From Peribacillus simplex NBRC 15720 = DSM 1321 (GTDB taxonomy: Bacteria; Bacillota; Bacilli; Bacillales; DSM-1321): a DNA stretch of 64,000 nt. Location: contig NZ_CP017704.1 of the NCBI RefSeq assembly GCF_002243645.1, positions 1,527,501-1,591,500 on the forward strand, written 5' to 3'. A program made the translations under genes and the position numbers. The notes under the pieces are model-generated. The model did no database searches and was not told the DNA's origin. It was given only the letters and a program-made list of their open reading frames with translations. Numbering within the stretch: the first letter of the stretch is position 1; every line of letters begins with the position of its first letter. Shown one piece after another: positions 34,961 through 44,303 of the stretch.

Positions 34961-35200
34961 AAATTGAAGAAATTACAAGGGGTTGTTGACTTTGAACGCT
35001 GAATTTTATTTTAACAGCCTCTTTTAATTCCTTACCTGGTTTAAAAGTAGGAACTTTGGATACCGCAATTTGTATTTCCTCTCCTGTTTGTGGGTTTCTA
35101 CAAGTACGATCAGCACGATCACTTACTTCAAATGTGCCGAATCCAACAAGAAATGCAATTTGGCGAAAGTCGATATCAGAATTATTCTTAACGGGTTTAT
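34949..35200 (-). pseudogene. HU-family DNA-binding protein, C-terminal remnant
   Basis: The minus strand reads [40 protein letters not shown] and [12 protein letters not shown], the DNA-binding arms and C-terminal helix of HU. The N-terminal helices are absent and no start is visible. Several substitutions at conserved positions (for example the expected KGRNP reads TCRNP) suggest decay. HU genes are chromosomal singletons in most Bacilli, so this is an extra or mobile-element copy. Confidence 0.72.
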
Positions 35201-35280
35201 AATTCTTAAAATTTAAATTTTTTGAAAAATAAAAATTTTAATCTTGATAATTAATATCCCTATGATAATATTAAATTATC

Positions 35281-35317
35281 AAATCATATATAGGATATTA
35301 AATCATATATGTGATTT
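35281..35317 (+). promoter_or_regulatory. Repeated operator-like site before the IclR gene
   Basis: Two direct copies of AAATCATATAT 19 bp apart, the second forming an imperfect palindrome AAATCA-N6-TGATTT. It ends 16 bp before the IclR start and overlaps the expected leader. Autoregulation by the IclR protein is inferred. Confidence 0.45.
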
Positions 35318-35333
35318 AAAGGAGAGTAAACAA

Positions 35334-36095
35334 ATGTCCGTTAAATCTGCAGAAAGAGTTTTAAGAGTGTTTGAATTATTAAGCCAGGATCAGCATGGTT
35401 TAACCATTAAGGAAATTAGTGAATCCTTGTCTTTTCCACAAAGCAGTACTTCTGGTCTCATTAGAACGTTGTTAAATGAGGGGTATCTCTCTCTCGATTC
35501 CTATAATAAATATAAATTAGGACCAAAGCTGATTCAAATTGGTAGCGCTGCTATGGATTCGTTGGATATTTCCTCTCAAGGCTTGCCTTATTTAAAAAAA
35601 TTGATGGAGGATGTTCAAGAAACGGTATTCATGGCGGTGTTATCAGAGAATGAACTGGTATATGTTGCGAAAATTGATAACAACCGTTCTATTCGTACTA
35701 CCGCACAGCCTGGAAGTCAAAAACCATTATATTGCACAGGTCTCGGAAAGGCTTTTTTGGCCTTTTTACCTCAGCAACAAAGGACTACTATCCTAGATAG
35801 TCTTGAATTACGCCCTATCACCGAGCACACCATCACAGACAAAAAGCGGCTTGAACAGCAGCTAACGATGTTCAATGAGCTTGGTTATTCGATAGATGAT
35901 GAGGAAAATGAAGATGGTTTATTCTGTCTGGCTGCTCCGATTTATGGAACAAACCATACCATTCAAGCAGCCATCAGTGTGGCGGGTCCAAAAGAAAGGA
36001 TGATTAAGCAAAAGGATTTTATCGTAGGAAAATTGATTACCACCGCAAAAGACGTTGCAACCAGTATTGGAAATGCAGGGAATAGTCAGTTTTAA
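35334..36095 (+). CDS. IclR-family regulator of the galactonate/KDG operon
   Basis: A 253-residue regulator: an N-terminal winged helix (SAERVLRVFELLSQDQHGLT, ISESLSFPQSSTSGLIRTLL) and an IclR effector domain (PYLKKLMEDVQETVFMAVLS, GLGKAFLAFLP). The ATG at 35334 has an AGGAGAG site and the family N-terminus; the earlier ATG at 35244 lacks a site. Its stop overlaps or nearly touches the next gene. By position it senses KDG, KDPG or galactonate and represses the operon, like KdgR-type regulators; this is inference. Confidence 0.9.
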   Translation: MSVKSAERVLRVFELLSQDQHGLTIKEISESLSFPQSSTSGLIRTLLNEGYLSLDSYNKYKLGPKLIQIGSAAMDSLDISSQGLPYLKKLMEDVQETVFMAVLSENELVYVAKIDNNRSIRTTAQPGSQKPLYCTGLGKAFLAFLPQQQRTTILDSLELRPITEHTITDKKRLEQQLTMFNELGYSIDDEENEDGLFCLAAPIYGTNHTIQAAISVAGPKERMIKQKDFIVGKLITTAKDVATSIGNAGNSQF

Positions 36096-36112
36096 TGAAA
36101 CGAGGTGTTCAT

Positions 36113-37066
36113 ATGGATGTTGTAAGTTTAGGGGAAACGATGATCTTATTTTCTGCTGAAGATACAGGTCAATTACGATACAACCGGAATTTCACTTCGA
36201 GAGTTGCCGGTGCTGAAACAAATACACTTATTGGATTAGCGAAGCTTGGCTATCAAACGGGCTGGATGAGCAGAGTAGGCAAGGATGAGCTTGGAAAACG
36301 TATCCTTTCAAGAATACGGGGGGAAGGCGTAGACACTTCTTTTGTAAAAGAAGATGAAAGCGCACCCACAGGTTTGTTTTTAAGAGAAAGAACAACTAAC
36401 AATAGTTCAAGAGTCTTCTATTACCGAAATCAATCTGCTGCCAGTAAAATGGTCCCTGCAGATATGGAAGAAAGCTATATAGCCAAAGCAAAGTTCCTAT
36501 ATCTTACTGGAATAACACCTGCACTTAGTGATTCTTGTAAAAATACCGTTTTACATGCAATAGAGCTTGCCAAGAAAAATGGTCAAAAAATTGTATTTGA
36601 CCCCAATGTACGAAAGACGCTTCTTGATGATAAAACAGGTAGAGAAACGTTATTGGAAATAGCAGCAAAGTCCGATATCATTCTTCCAGGAATCACGGAA
36701 GGATACTACTTATTCAAGTCAACAGATTGTGAACAGATAGCGAGAGAATGTAAACAATTAGGTGCTGAAATGGTAATAGTGAAACTAGGAGAAAAGGGAG
36801 CATACTATTCCACTTCTGATACTTCTGGTTATGTTCAGCCTTATCAAGTCGAAACGGTAATCGATCCTATTGGAGCTGGCGATGGATTCGCTGCCGGCGT
36901 ATTATCCGGGATATTGGATGAAATACCTATTCATGAAGCGGTAAAACGTGGTTGTGCGATAGGAGCAATTGTTACATCTGTAAATGGTGATATTGAAGGG
37001 CTTCCAGATAAAGAAACACTTGAAAAATATATGAACCAAACCAATAAAGAGGATGTAATCCGTTAA
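36113..37066 (+). CDS. kdgK: 2-keto-3-deoxygluconate kinase
   Basis: A 317-residue PfkB-family sugar kinase. The N-terminal VVSLGETMILFSAE and AGAETNTLIGLAKLGYQTGW, and the C-terminal PfkB signature with catalytic Asp DPIGAGDGFAAGVLSGI, are present. It phosphorylates KDG (or KDGal) to the 6-phosphate for the aldolase encoded next. The start at 36113 has a GAGGTG site; an ATG six codons earlier overlaps the IclR stop and is less likely. Confidence 0.9.
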   Translation: MDVVSLGETMILFSAEDTGQLRYNRNFTSRVAGAETNTLIGLAKLGYQTGWMSRVGKDELGKRILSRIRGEGVDTSFVKEDESAPTGLFLRERTTNNSSRVFYYRNQSAASKMVPADMEESYIAKAKFLYLTGITPALSDSCKNTVLHAIELAKKNGQKIVFDPNVRKTLLDDKTGRETLLEIAAKSDIILPGITEGYYLFKSTDCEQIARECKQLGAEMVIVKLGEKGAYYSTSDTSGYVQPYQVETVIDPIGAGDGFAAGVLSGILDEIPIHEAVKRGCAIGAIVTSVNGDIEGLPDKETLEKYMNQTNKEDVIR

Positions 37067-37079
37067 AGGAGTGTTCAGA

Positions 37080-37706
37080 ATGAATACGCTTACTCGTATT
37101 TTTGAAAATAAAATCATATCCATTGTCCGAGGGGCAAAGCCAGAGGATACATTAAAAATTGCAAAGGCTTTACGGGATGGTGGTATCAGATTAATTGAGA
37201 TCACTCTTAACTCTCCTAATGCTCTAGAATCTATTGAACTTGTTTCTCAAGAGCTTGGCGAGGAAATGGTGGTGGGCGCTGGTACGGTATTAGACCCTGA
37301 AACAGCCCGGGCAGCCCTCCTCGCAGGTTCAAAATTCATCTTATCTCCAACCGTAGATCTAGAAACCATTAAAATGACGAAAAGATATGGTGCAGTTAGT
37401 ATACCAGGAGCTTACACCCCTACAGAAATTCTAACAGCATATGAAAATGGAGGAGATATTATCAAGGTTTTCCCGGCAAGTGTCGGTCCAAATTATTTTA
37501 AGGATATTCGTGGTCCGTTATCTCATATCCCTCTTTTACCTACAGGGGGAGTTACTTTAGACAATATAGCCGAGTTCCAAAAAGCTGGAGTTGTTGGTTT
37601 CGGAATTGGCAGCTCGCTTGTCGACGCAAAACAGGAAGTAAATGAAAGGTACTTAATGGAATTGACGCAAAAAGCTAGATCATTTGTTTCTGCTATTCGA
37701 TCTTAA
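37080..37706 (+). CDS. eda: 2-dehydro-3-deoxy-phosphogluconate/galactonate aldolase
   Basis: A 208-residue class I KDPG aldolase: IVRGAKPEDTLKIAKALRDG, GIRLIEITLNSPNAL, VVGAGTVLDPETARAALLAG and the Schiff-base lysine in DIIKVFPASVGPNYFKDIRG. It cleaves the phosphorylated keto-deoxy acid into pyruvate and glyceraldehyde-3-phosphate. The ATG at 37080 has an AAAGGAG site. It follows kdgK by 13 bp. Confidence 0.92.
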   Translation: MNTLTRIFENKIISIVRGAKPEDTLKIAKALRDGGIRLIEITLNSPNALESIELVSQELGEEMVVGAGTVLDPETARAALLAGSKFILSPTVDLETIKMTKRYGAVSIPGAYTPTEILTAYENGGDIIKVFPASVGPNYFKDIRGPLSHIPLLPTGGVTLDNIAEFQKAGVVGFGIGSSLVDAKQEVNERYLMELTQKARSFVSAIRS

Positions 37707-37757
37707 AAACATAGATGTCTATCAATCACCCATAAAACTACTAAGGAGAGATTAACT

Positions 37758-38906
37758 ATGAAAATTAAAAGCTATGAATTATTCCAAGTACCACCTCGTT
37801 GGTTATTTTTAAAAATTGAAACAGATGAAGGCATTGTTGGCTGGGGAGAACCCGTAATTGAGGGAAAAGCGGCAACTGTTAAAGCTGCAGTTGATGAATT
37901 AATGGAAAATCTAATTGGTAAAGATCCACTTAATATTGAAGATCATTGGAATCTCATGTACAGAGCAGGATTCTATCGTGGAGGCCCAATCTTAATGAGT
38001 GCGATTTCTGGGATTGATCAAGCTCTTTGGGATATCAAAGGGAAATATTATAACGCCCCGGTCCACCAGCTTCTTGGAGGAAAAGCCAGAGATTCTATTA
38101 AGGTTTATTCTTGGATTGGCGGAGACCGTCCTTCCGATGTTGGTGAAGCTGCTAAGGCAGTGGTATCTAAAGGATTCACAGCGGTTAAAATGAATGGGAC
38201 TGAGGAACTCCAATATGTGGACTCATATGAAAAAATTGATCAGGTGATAGAGCGAATTGCTGCTGTACGTGAATCAGTAGGCCCACATATTGGAATCGGA
38301 ATTGACTTTCACGGAAGGGTCCATAAACCAATGGCCAAAATCCTTGTAAAAGAGCTGGAAGCATACAGACCGATGTTCATTGAAGAGCCTGTATTACCAG
38401 AGAATAATGAAGCTTTGCGGGAAATTGTGAATCATACTGCGATTCCGATTGCAACCGGTGAAAGAATGTACTCTAAGTGGGATTTTAAAAAGCTGCTTAC
38501 AGATGGATATGCCGATATTATTCAGCCTGATTTATCGCACGCTGGGGGAATAACAGAATGTAAGAAAATCATCTCGATGGCTGAGGCTTTTGATGTGGCA
38601 GCTGCTCCTCATTGTCCATTAGGGCCGATTGCTTTGGCAGCCTGCCTACAAGTGGATGCTACGTGCCATAATGCATTTATCCAAGAACAAAGCCTAGGCA
38701 TTCATTATAACCAAGGTAGTGATTTACTGGATTACATAGTTGATAACCAAGTGTTCAAATACGAGGAAGGTTATGTGAAGATTCCGGATGGGGCAGGACT
38801 GGGAATCGAGATAAATGAGGACCATGTGAGAAAAATGACGGAGATTGGTCATAATTGGAGAAACCCTGTTTGGAGACACAAGGACGGTAGTATCGCGGAG
38901 TGGTAA
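37758..38906 (+). CDS. dgoD: D-galactonate dehydratase
   Basis: A 382-residue enolase-superfamily dehydratase. It has [54 protein letters not shown], metal ligands in [19 protein letters not shown] and ATGERMYS, and a C-terminal [17 protein letters not shown]. These match DgoD closely, so galactonate to 2-keto-3-deoxygalactonate is the likely reaction; relatives acting on other sugar acids exist. AAGGAG precedes the ATG. It is 51 bp after the aldolase. Confidence 0.92.
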   Translation: MKIKSYELFQVPPRWLFLKIETDEGIVGWGEPVIEGKAATVKAAVDELMENLIGKDPLNIEDHWNLMYRAGFYRGGPILMSAISGIDQALWDIKGKYYNAPVHQLLGGKARDSIKVYSWIGGDRPSDVGEAAKAVVSKGFTAVKMNGTEELQYVDSYEKIDQVIERIAAVRESVGPHIGIGIDFHGRVHKPMAKILVKELEAYRPMFIEEPVLPENNEALREIVNHTAIPIATGERMYSKWDFKKLLTDGYADIIQPDLSHAGGITECKKIISMAEAFDVAAAPHCPLGPIALAACLQVDATCHNAFIQEQSLGIHYNQGSDLLDYIVDNQVFKYEEGYVKIPDGAGLGIEINEDHVRKMTEIGHNWRNPVWRHKDGSIAEW

Positions 38907-38937
38907 AAGAAAATCCCAAATGAAAAAGGTGAGTACA

Positions 38938-40263
38938 GTGAATAAGAAAATGACAAAAGTTCGTTACGGAATTGTAATGATGCTATTTTTCACCGTAATT
39001 ATTAACTACATGGATCGAAGCAATATTTCCATAGCAGCACCTTTTATTTCAAAAGAACTAGGATTGGATTCCGTAAGTATGGGGTTAATCTTTTCTGCGT
39101 TCGGCTGGACTTATTGTGCTTTGCAGATTCCAGGCGGGTGGATTTTAGAAAAACTAGGAAATCGTAGAACTCACGCATACGGAATTGCGGGCTTTTCCAT
39201 CGCAACGCTTCTACAGGGATTTGTAAGCGGTTTTTCAGGGTTTTTCTTGTTGAGGATTGGGCTTGGAGCGTTCGAAGCTCCTGCCTTCCCGACCAACAGT
39301 AAGGTTGCGGCTAGCTGGTTTCCAGAAAATGAACGAGCAAGAGCCATCTCCATCTACACATCTGGTCAATTTGTAGGACTGGCTTTTTTAACTCCAACAT
39401 TAGTGTTTCTCCAGCAGTCAGTAGGCTGGCGAGGGCTTTTCATTATAACAGGTATCATAGGGGTGGCTTGGTCCATTTTATGGTATGTTTTATATAGAGA
39501 TCCACAGCATAGTAAGAGCATTAACAAGGCTGAAATGGATTATATCAAAAAAGGTGGAGCTATCGTTGAATCTTCTTCTGGAAATGATGATTCACCTGTT
39601 AGAAAAATAGGTAAAAAAGATTTCTTGGCTGTTCTGACAAGCAGAAAACTATGGGGAATATATATAGGACAGTTTGCAGTAGCTTCCACACTATGGTTTT
39701 TCTTAACATGGTTCCCTACTTACCTTGTTGAATACAGAGGCTTAACATTCATTAAGTCTGGTCTTCTGGCTTCCCTACCATTCTTAGCGGCATTTGTCGG
39801 AGTTTTACTCGCAGGCTTCCTATCTGATTTCCTTGTTAAAAAAGGAGTATCTGCAGATATTGCAAGGAAAGTTCCGGTAATATCAGGATTATTGCTTTCC
39901 ACTTCAATCATTGGAGCGAATTTCGTTGACAATACTAATCTAGTTATTTTATTCATGTGTATCGCCTTTTTTGGAAACGGTTTCGCTTCAATCACCTGGG
40001 TGTTTGTTTCATTGCTTGCCCCAAAAAGGCTGATTGGGATTGCTGGAGGTACCTTCAATTTCATTGGTGGTACAGCATCAATTATTATACCGATTGTGAT
40101 TGGTTTCCTGGCAAAGGGCGGTGATTTTGCTCCTGCACTTACCTTTATTGCTTGTATAACCTTTGCTGGAGCCCTGTCATACATTTTCTTGGTTGGTAAA
40201 ATCGAAAGGGTTCAGGATTATGCGGATTTTGATTTAACGAATGATAAGAAGTTATCGAGCTAA
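38938..40263 (+). CDS. MFS sugar-acid transporter (DgoT-like, ACS family)
   Basis: A 441-residue, twelve-helix anion:cation symporter: NYMDRSNISIAAPFISKELG in helix 1, FSAFGWTYCALQIPGGWILE, RIGLGAFEAPAFPTNSKVAA and WFFLTWFPTYLVEYRGLTF. This is the usual galactonate/glucarate/glucuronate carrier type and completes uptake for the operon. GTG 38938 has an AAAAAGGTGAG site at 8 bases; starts within the dgoD 3' end are not supported. A strong terminator follows. Confidence 0.9.
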   Translation: MNKKMTKVRYGIVMMLFFTVIINYMDRSNISIAAPFISKELGLDSVSMGLIFSAFGWTYCALQIPGGWILEKLGNRRTHAYGIAGFSIATLLQGFVSGFSGFFLLRIGLGAFEAPAFPTNSKVAASWFPENERARAISIYTSGQFVGLAFLTPTLVFLQQSVGWRGLFIITGIIGVAWSILWYVLYRDPQHSKSINKAEMDYIKKGGAIVESSSGNDDSPVRKIGKKDFLAVLTSRKLWGIYIGQFAVASTLWFFLTWFPTYLVEYRGLTFIKSGLLASLPFLAAFVGVLLAGFLSDFLVKKGVSADIARKVPVISGLLLSTSIIGANFVDNTNLVILFMCIAFFGNGFASITWVFVSLLAPKRLIGIAGGTFNFIGGTASIIIPIVIGFLAKGGDFAPALTFIACITFAGALSYIFLVGKIERVQDYADFDLTNDKKLSS

Positions 40264-40285
40264 TGATGAATGCGTAGAATACCTA

Positions 40286-40343
40286 AACAAACAAAAAAGC
40301 AGTGCATCCCGAAAATTGGGATCACAGCTTTTTTGTTTGTTTA
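40286..40343 (+). terminator. Terminator of the galactonate operon
   Basis: AAACAAACAAAAAAGC pairs with GCTTTTTTGTTTGTTT and an inner stem ATCCC/GGGAT tops it. Confidence 0.88.
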
Positions 40344-40486
40344 GATATCATATATCGTAAGCACTTAATGACGACCTTATTTCTCGAACCTATTTAGAAT
40401 AAAAAGGAACTGAATAGGCAGGGAAAGTACAATATTCAAATACTTTTGTATAGAGTACCTTAAACTATAATAATGAGGAAAAGAAG

Positions 40487-40714
40487 TTGGTTCTTATAAG
40501 TACGAACCCTATTGTAAAAAGCCTTTGCTCAGTAAGTAATATTCCAGGTATTGCAATTGATAACAATTGTGCCTTTGTAATAATGGATGATAAATATAGA
40601 ATAATTAAATCTGATCCACAGAATAAGGTATTCTTATTTAATAATATTAGAGGGGTTACTGAAAAGAAAGAGCCGGTTTCAGAGAAGTACAAACCTCTTA
40701 CAGAAATATTTTGA
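40487..40714 (+). pseudogene. Peptidase E (family S51) C-terminal remnant
   Basis: About 60 residues match the end of PepE-like dipeptidases: IPGIAIDNNCAFVIMDDKYR, IIKSDPQNKVF and YKPLTEIF. The first 140-170 residues, with the catalytic Ser, are missing and the first 15 residues of the frame look foreign. It marks the left edge of the accessory region. Confidence 0.65.
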
Positions 40715-40867
40715 TCGGTTAACTTTTTCAAGTTAATAAAGAAGATTATGAATAAGTCTTTCTTCCGAAAAAATATACTAAAACAAATTAGGGTCTTTAG
40801 TTTTATAAAGCTAATATTGCTTATTTAACCTATATAAATACGCACAGTCCGAATACACTAAGTTTAT

Positions 40868-40932
40868 TGAACTAACCTGCCCCTTTCGTATTATAAGGTC
40901 AGCCAGAAAATATTTCTGGTTGACCATTTTTT
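40868..40932 (+). repeat. Intergenic repeat, 3'-module with variable hairpin
   Basis: TTGAACTAACCTGCCCCTTT is followed by the hairpin GGTCAGCCAGAAA/TTTCTGGTTGACC and T6. It carries the CTGCCCC(G/T)TT module of the family with a private terminator stem. Confidence 0.65.
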
Positions 40933-40935
40933 ATA

Positions 40936-41133
40936 TGGTTTTATTATAACGGTAGCCGGGGCAAAACGTACCTGCTCGTGGGGATAGACCCCGTCAACTA
41001 AACAGTTTGCCCCCTACTTGTAGAAACATGATTAGGCTGGTTGGGACGTAGATCTCGTATAACAAGCGAAGCTGTGACACTGCAAGGAGAAATAGGGGTA
41101 CCGGTAATCCACTAGATTAGGAGGAGATTTAGA
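40936..41133 (+). ncRNA. Candidate bridge RNA leader of the IS110-type element
   Basis: About 195 nt without any reading frame directly precedes the IS110 transposase. Internal pairings are visible, such as GGGGATAGACCCC, and the region contains GGTACCGGTAATCC shortly before the transposase ribosome site AGGAGGAG; the CCGGTAATCC segment resembles what I recall of the IS621 bridge RNA 3' end. IS110-group elements encode their guide RNA in this 5' position. Exact ends are unknown. Confidence 0.6.
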
Positions 41134-42369
41134 ATGAATCCAGTCGTTGGTCTGGATATTTCAAAAGGGGAAAGTCAGGTTCAAGCATTTTTGGATAAGG
41201 GGAAACCTTATCAAAAGAGTTTTAAAATAACTCATACTGTTGAGGGGCTTAATTTACTTGTAGCGTTTCTTGAGGATGTAAAGAAAGTGTCTGGTCAGAA
41301 GCCTTCAGTCGTTTTAGAAGCCACTGGACATTATCAAACTCCAGTCGTTCATTACTTGGAAGAACGAGGATATTTATTGATTATCATTAATCCATTGATT
41401 TCATATAAGGCAAGAGGATCAAGCTTAAGAAAGGTAAAAACAGATGCCATTGATGCCTATCTTCTCTGTGAGTTGTTTTATAAAGAAGAGTTAGAGCCAT
41501 ATAAAAAGCGTGGAGTCCAGTTATTGAACCTTCGTAATCTCACAAGACAACATGAAAACATAACTGGCGTTATGATTCAAACAAAGCTTCAATTTCAGGC
41601 AGTGCTTGAACAAGTGTTTCCTGAATATAAAGGAGTTTTTGGAGATTTATATTCTGTGGTGTCACTCTTAACTCTTTCAGAGTTTCCCTCTTCAGAGGAC
41701 ATTTTGAAGGCAAGTGAAGAAGCAATTACAGCAAGGATATTTGAGTTATGCAAGAGTAGATCAATTAAATGGGCAAATGAAAAAGCGATTCAGCTTAAAG
41801 CTGCGGCAGCTCGTAACCCTTTTGAAAAGACAGTCTATCAGAGTCATATTTTAAGCCTTGGTATGTATATAAATATTCTTCTTCAGTACAAAGAGCATCT
41901 ATCAAAGTTAGAGGCAGAGATAGACGCCCTCGCTAAAGAAATTGAAGAATATACGATCCTCAAATCTATCCCAGGTATCGGAGAAAAGATCGCGGCAACG
42001 ATTATTTCTGAAATTGGTGAGATAGATCGATTTAATAATCCTAAAAAACTTGTAGCTTTCTCTGGAGTTGATCCTAGTGTATTCGAATCCGGTAAGTTTA
42101 CAGCTACCAAAAATAGAATCACTAAAAGAGGTTCTAGCAGACTTCGACATGCCTTATATATGGCGGTTCGTTGTGCTATTCGTGATTGCCGGAAGTCTAA
42201 GACAACTGATGAAATTATCCCTCGAAATAAGAAGCTACGCGTGTTTTATGACAAGAAACGCGAGGAAGGAAAGCCTTATAAGGTAGCCGTCATAGCCTGT
42301 GTAAATAAGCTCTTACACTGGATTTTCGCTCTATTAAAGAACAAAATGACTTTCCAAGATATTGTTTAA
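41134..42369 (+). CDS. IS110-family transposase (IS110 group)
   Basis: A 411-residue DEDD recombinase. The RuvC-like N-terminus has NPVVGLDISKGESQV (Asp), SVVLEATGHYQTPVV (Glu) and LRKVKTDAIDAYLLCELF (two Asp). After a coiled-coil (LLQYKEHLSKLEAEIDALAK), the Transposase_20 domain has LKSIPGIGEKIAATIISEIG and FSGVDPSVFESGKF with the candidate catalytic Ser. It appears full length. It is unlike the two IS1111-type copies nearby (the leader lies upstream, not downstream). Confidence 0.9.
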   Translation: MNPVVGLDISKGESQVQAFLDKGKPYQKSFKITHTVEGLNLLVAFLEDVKKVSGQKPSVVLEATGHYQTPVVHYLEERGYLLIIINPLISYKARGSSLRKVKTDAIDAYLLCELFYKEELEPYKKRGVQLLNLRNLTRQHENITGVMIQTKLQFQAVLEQVFPEYKGVFGDLYSVVSLLTLSEFPSSEDILKASEEAITARIFELCKSRSIKWANEKAIQLKAAAARNPFEKTVYQSHILSLGMYINILLQYKEHLSKLEAEIDALAKEIEEYTILKSIPGIGEKIAATIISEIGEIDRFNNPKKLVAFSGVDPSVFESGKFTATKNRITKRGSSRLRHALYMAVRCAIRDCRKSKTTDEIIPRNKKLRVFYDKKREEGKPYKVAVIACVNKLLHWIFALLKNKMTFQDIV

Positions 42370-42392
42370 AATTTATATTTAACTAAAAAGAA

Positions 42393-42432
42393 CAAAACCT
42401 TCCAAATGAGAGTCTGAAGGAAGGTTATTTGG
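42393..42432 (+). terminator. Terminator after the IS110 transposase
   Basis: AACCTTCC pairs with GGAAGGTT around a 15-base loop; TATTTGG follows. It may also be the right end of the element. Confidence 0.5.
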
Positions 42433-42489
42433 TATGCCTATTATTAGTATATCACGTATGTTTTTATCTTTTTATTGAAAAATGTTGAC

Positions 42490-42567
42490 AAACTATTAGC
42501 TGGTTTAGTTCCATAAGAAAAAGCTGCCTTAAAGACAGCTCTGATCTTCAGCTAACGCACCCGTTAG
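42490..42567 (-). repeat. Intergenic repeat, full copy cut by IS1111-type insertion
   Basis: TTAGTTCCATAAGAAAAAGC, hairpin AGCTGCCTTAAAGACAGCT, then CAGCTAACGCACCCGTTAG. The repeat normally goes on TTCATTA; here the mobile element begins after TTAG at 42568 and the TTCATTA reappears at 44342. Confidence 0.85.
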
Positions 42568-42674
42568 CATTCCTGTAGATCGTTAAATATCAGGTTTGAA
42601 AAAAATAGAGCCCCTCAGTAAGATACGAGTATAGAGACCAATCTAACTCAAAGTCTTAAGGAGGAAGCCCTACT

Positions 42675-43949
42675 ATGAATTTTAAAATGCAAAACAAACA
42701 AAATCAACTAATTGAGAGAATTACGGATCAACATCTAGTTGTTGGTGTGGATATTGCCCAACACTTACACGTGGCCCGTGCTGTAAACTTTCGGGGCATT
42801 GTGGTCGGGAAACCCTTGTCTTTTGAAAATAACGAAGAGGGTTTTACTCGATTACTAAACTGGATCCAGGAACTAAAACAAATGAAAAACCTAGACACAA
42901 CGATAGTCGGAATGGAACCTACCGGACATTATTGGATAAACCTTTCAAAGTGGCTAGTCAAACAAAACATGGATGTCGTCACCGTCAATCCTCACCATGT
43001 CAAAAGAAACAAAGAAAATCGTGATAATACGCAATCCAAAAGTGATAAAAAAGATGCCCTTGTCATCGCTGATATGGTGAAGAATGGCTACTATGCCTTC
43101 GTTCGTTCCACTTCAGAATCATTTGAAAAACTTCGTGTCCTTATGGCTAACCGAGATGTGATCGTTAAGCGTCATGTTAGCTCCATCAACCAAATTAATC
43201 GATGGGTGGATGTGGTCTTTCCCGAGCTCCGGCAAGTGTTTAAAGACGTATCATGTAAAGGGGCAATCGCAACCCTACGCCTCTTTCCTACCCCAGCTGA
43301 ATTATGTTCCTTACAGCCTCAAGATATCGTAACCGGTTGGAAATCATGTATGAAGCGACATTCCGGGCATAAAAAAGCCCGTTCCCTGCTTGTATTGGCC
43401 AAGCGTTCAATTGGTACGAAACAAGCCCTTGATGCGTATAAACTTCACTTGGGACAATTATTAGAGGAATATGATCTCGCTTCATCCCAACTCGAAAGAG
43501 TGACGCAAGAAGTCACAAACGTCTTGGAACAGATTCCATTCGTTAAGCAAATACTTGCCATTAAAGGAATCAGCGAGATTTCACTAGCGGGAATCTTAGG
43601 AGAAGCTGGAGATCTGAGTGGGTTCGCTCACGGGAATGCGCTCCTTCGTCATGCAGGATTGCATCTCGCTGAAGCAAGCTCTGGGAAGTGGAAAGGCCAA
43701 ATTGTTCTTTCCAAACGTGGAAGATCACGCCTGCGGCGTTACCTCTTCCTTGCGACCATGAGTCTAGTGATGAATAACCCTGAGTTTAAAGCCCTACACT
43801 CGAATAATGTTAAAGTGAAGAAGATTAAGAAAATGAAATCCATCATGAAACTTTGTGGAAAACTCGCCCGTGTCCTAGTAGGTATAGCTCGTAATGGCTC
43901 TGCCTATAAACCGGAAATGATCTTCCCATTTGAACAACTAGCAGCGTAA
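42675..43949 (+). CDS. IS1111-type transposase, copy 1
   Basis: A 424-residue DEDD recombinase: VVGVDIAQHLHVARAVNFRG (Asp), VGMEPTGHYWINLSKWL (Glu), SKSDKKDALVIADMVKNGYY (Asp pair) and a C-terminal Transposase_20 domain with ILAIKGISEISLAGILGEAG, LRHAGLHLAEASSGKWKGQI and the conserved Ser. It catalyses guide-RNA-directed insertion and excision. The ATG has an AAGGAGG site. It is intact and mostly identical to the copy at 47887-49161, so either may be active. Confidence 0.93.
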   Translation: MNFKMQNKQNQLIERITDQHLVVGVDIAQHLHVARAVNFRGIVVGKPLSFENNEEGFTRLLNWIQELKQMKNLDTTIVGMEPTGHYWINLSKWLVKQNMDVVTVNPHHVKRNKENRDNTQSKSDKKDALVIADMVKNGYYAFVRSTSESFEKLRVLMANRDVIVKRHVSSINQINRWVDVVFPELRQVFKDVSCKGAIATLRLFPTPAELCSLQPQDIVTGWKSCMKRHSGHKKARSLLVLAKRSIGTKQALDAYKLHLGQLLEEYDLASSQLERVTQEVTNVLEQIPFVKQILAIKGISEISLAGILGEAGDLSGFAHGNALLRHAGLHLAEASSGKWKGQIVLSKRGRSRLRRYLFLATMSLVMNNPEFKALHSNNVKVKKIKKMKSIMKLCGKLARVLVGIARNGSAYKPEMIFPFEQLAA

Positions 43950-43984
43950 ATTTACATTCACATTGTTATTTAACGAAAGTTGGC

Positions 43985-44303
43985 TTATTCGTAGGATTTC
44001 AAAGAAAGCACGAAGTACTGGATGTAATGAACAAAAGGGCAATGACCCGTTCCGTTAGCAAAACCGGCCTTCACCCCTTGGATAGGCATGACGAAGGAAT
44101 GAAAGGGCATAGGATTATGACCCGTTGAGACATGGGAGGGAAAGCCTCCAGGGGCAGCGTGGAGAATGCGTGCAGTATATGTAATAATATGGGATTTTCA
44201 ACAGATCCCCTATTTCAATCTGCCCTCATCTTATCAAAACGGTCCTATCTCTTGCGTTCATCTATAGCAACCTATACCATGTGGTTTGAAATCCTGCGAA
44301 TAA
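43985..44303 (+). ncRNA. Candidate guide (bridge/seek) RNA region, IS1111-type copy 1
   Basis: No protein is encoded. The region is framed by subterminal inverted repeats TTATTCGTAGGATTTCAAA and TTTGAAATCCTGCGAATAA. Its core is conserved against copy 2 (AACAAAAGGGCA, ACCCCTTGGATAGGCATGAC, GACATGGGAGGGAAAGCCTC), while segments between differ, as expected of a scaffold with retargetable loops. IS1111-group elements carry their RNA downstream of the transposase. Ends and folding are not shown by sequence alone. Confidence 0.65.
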
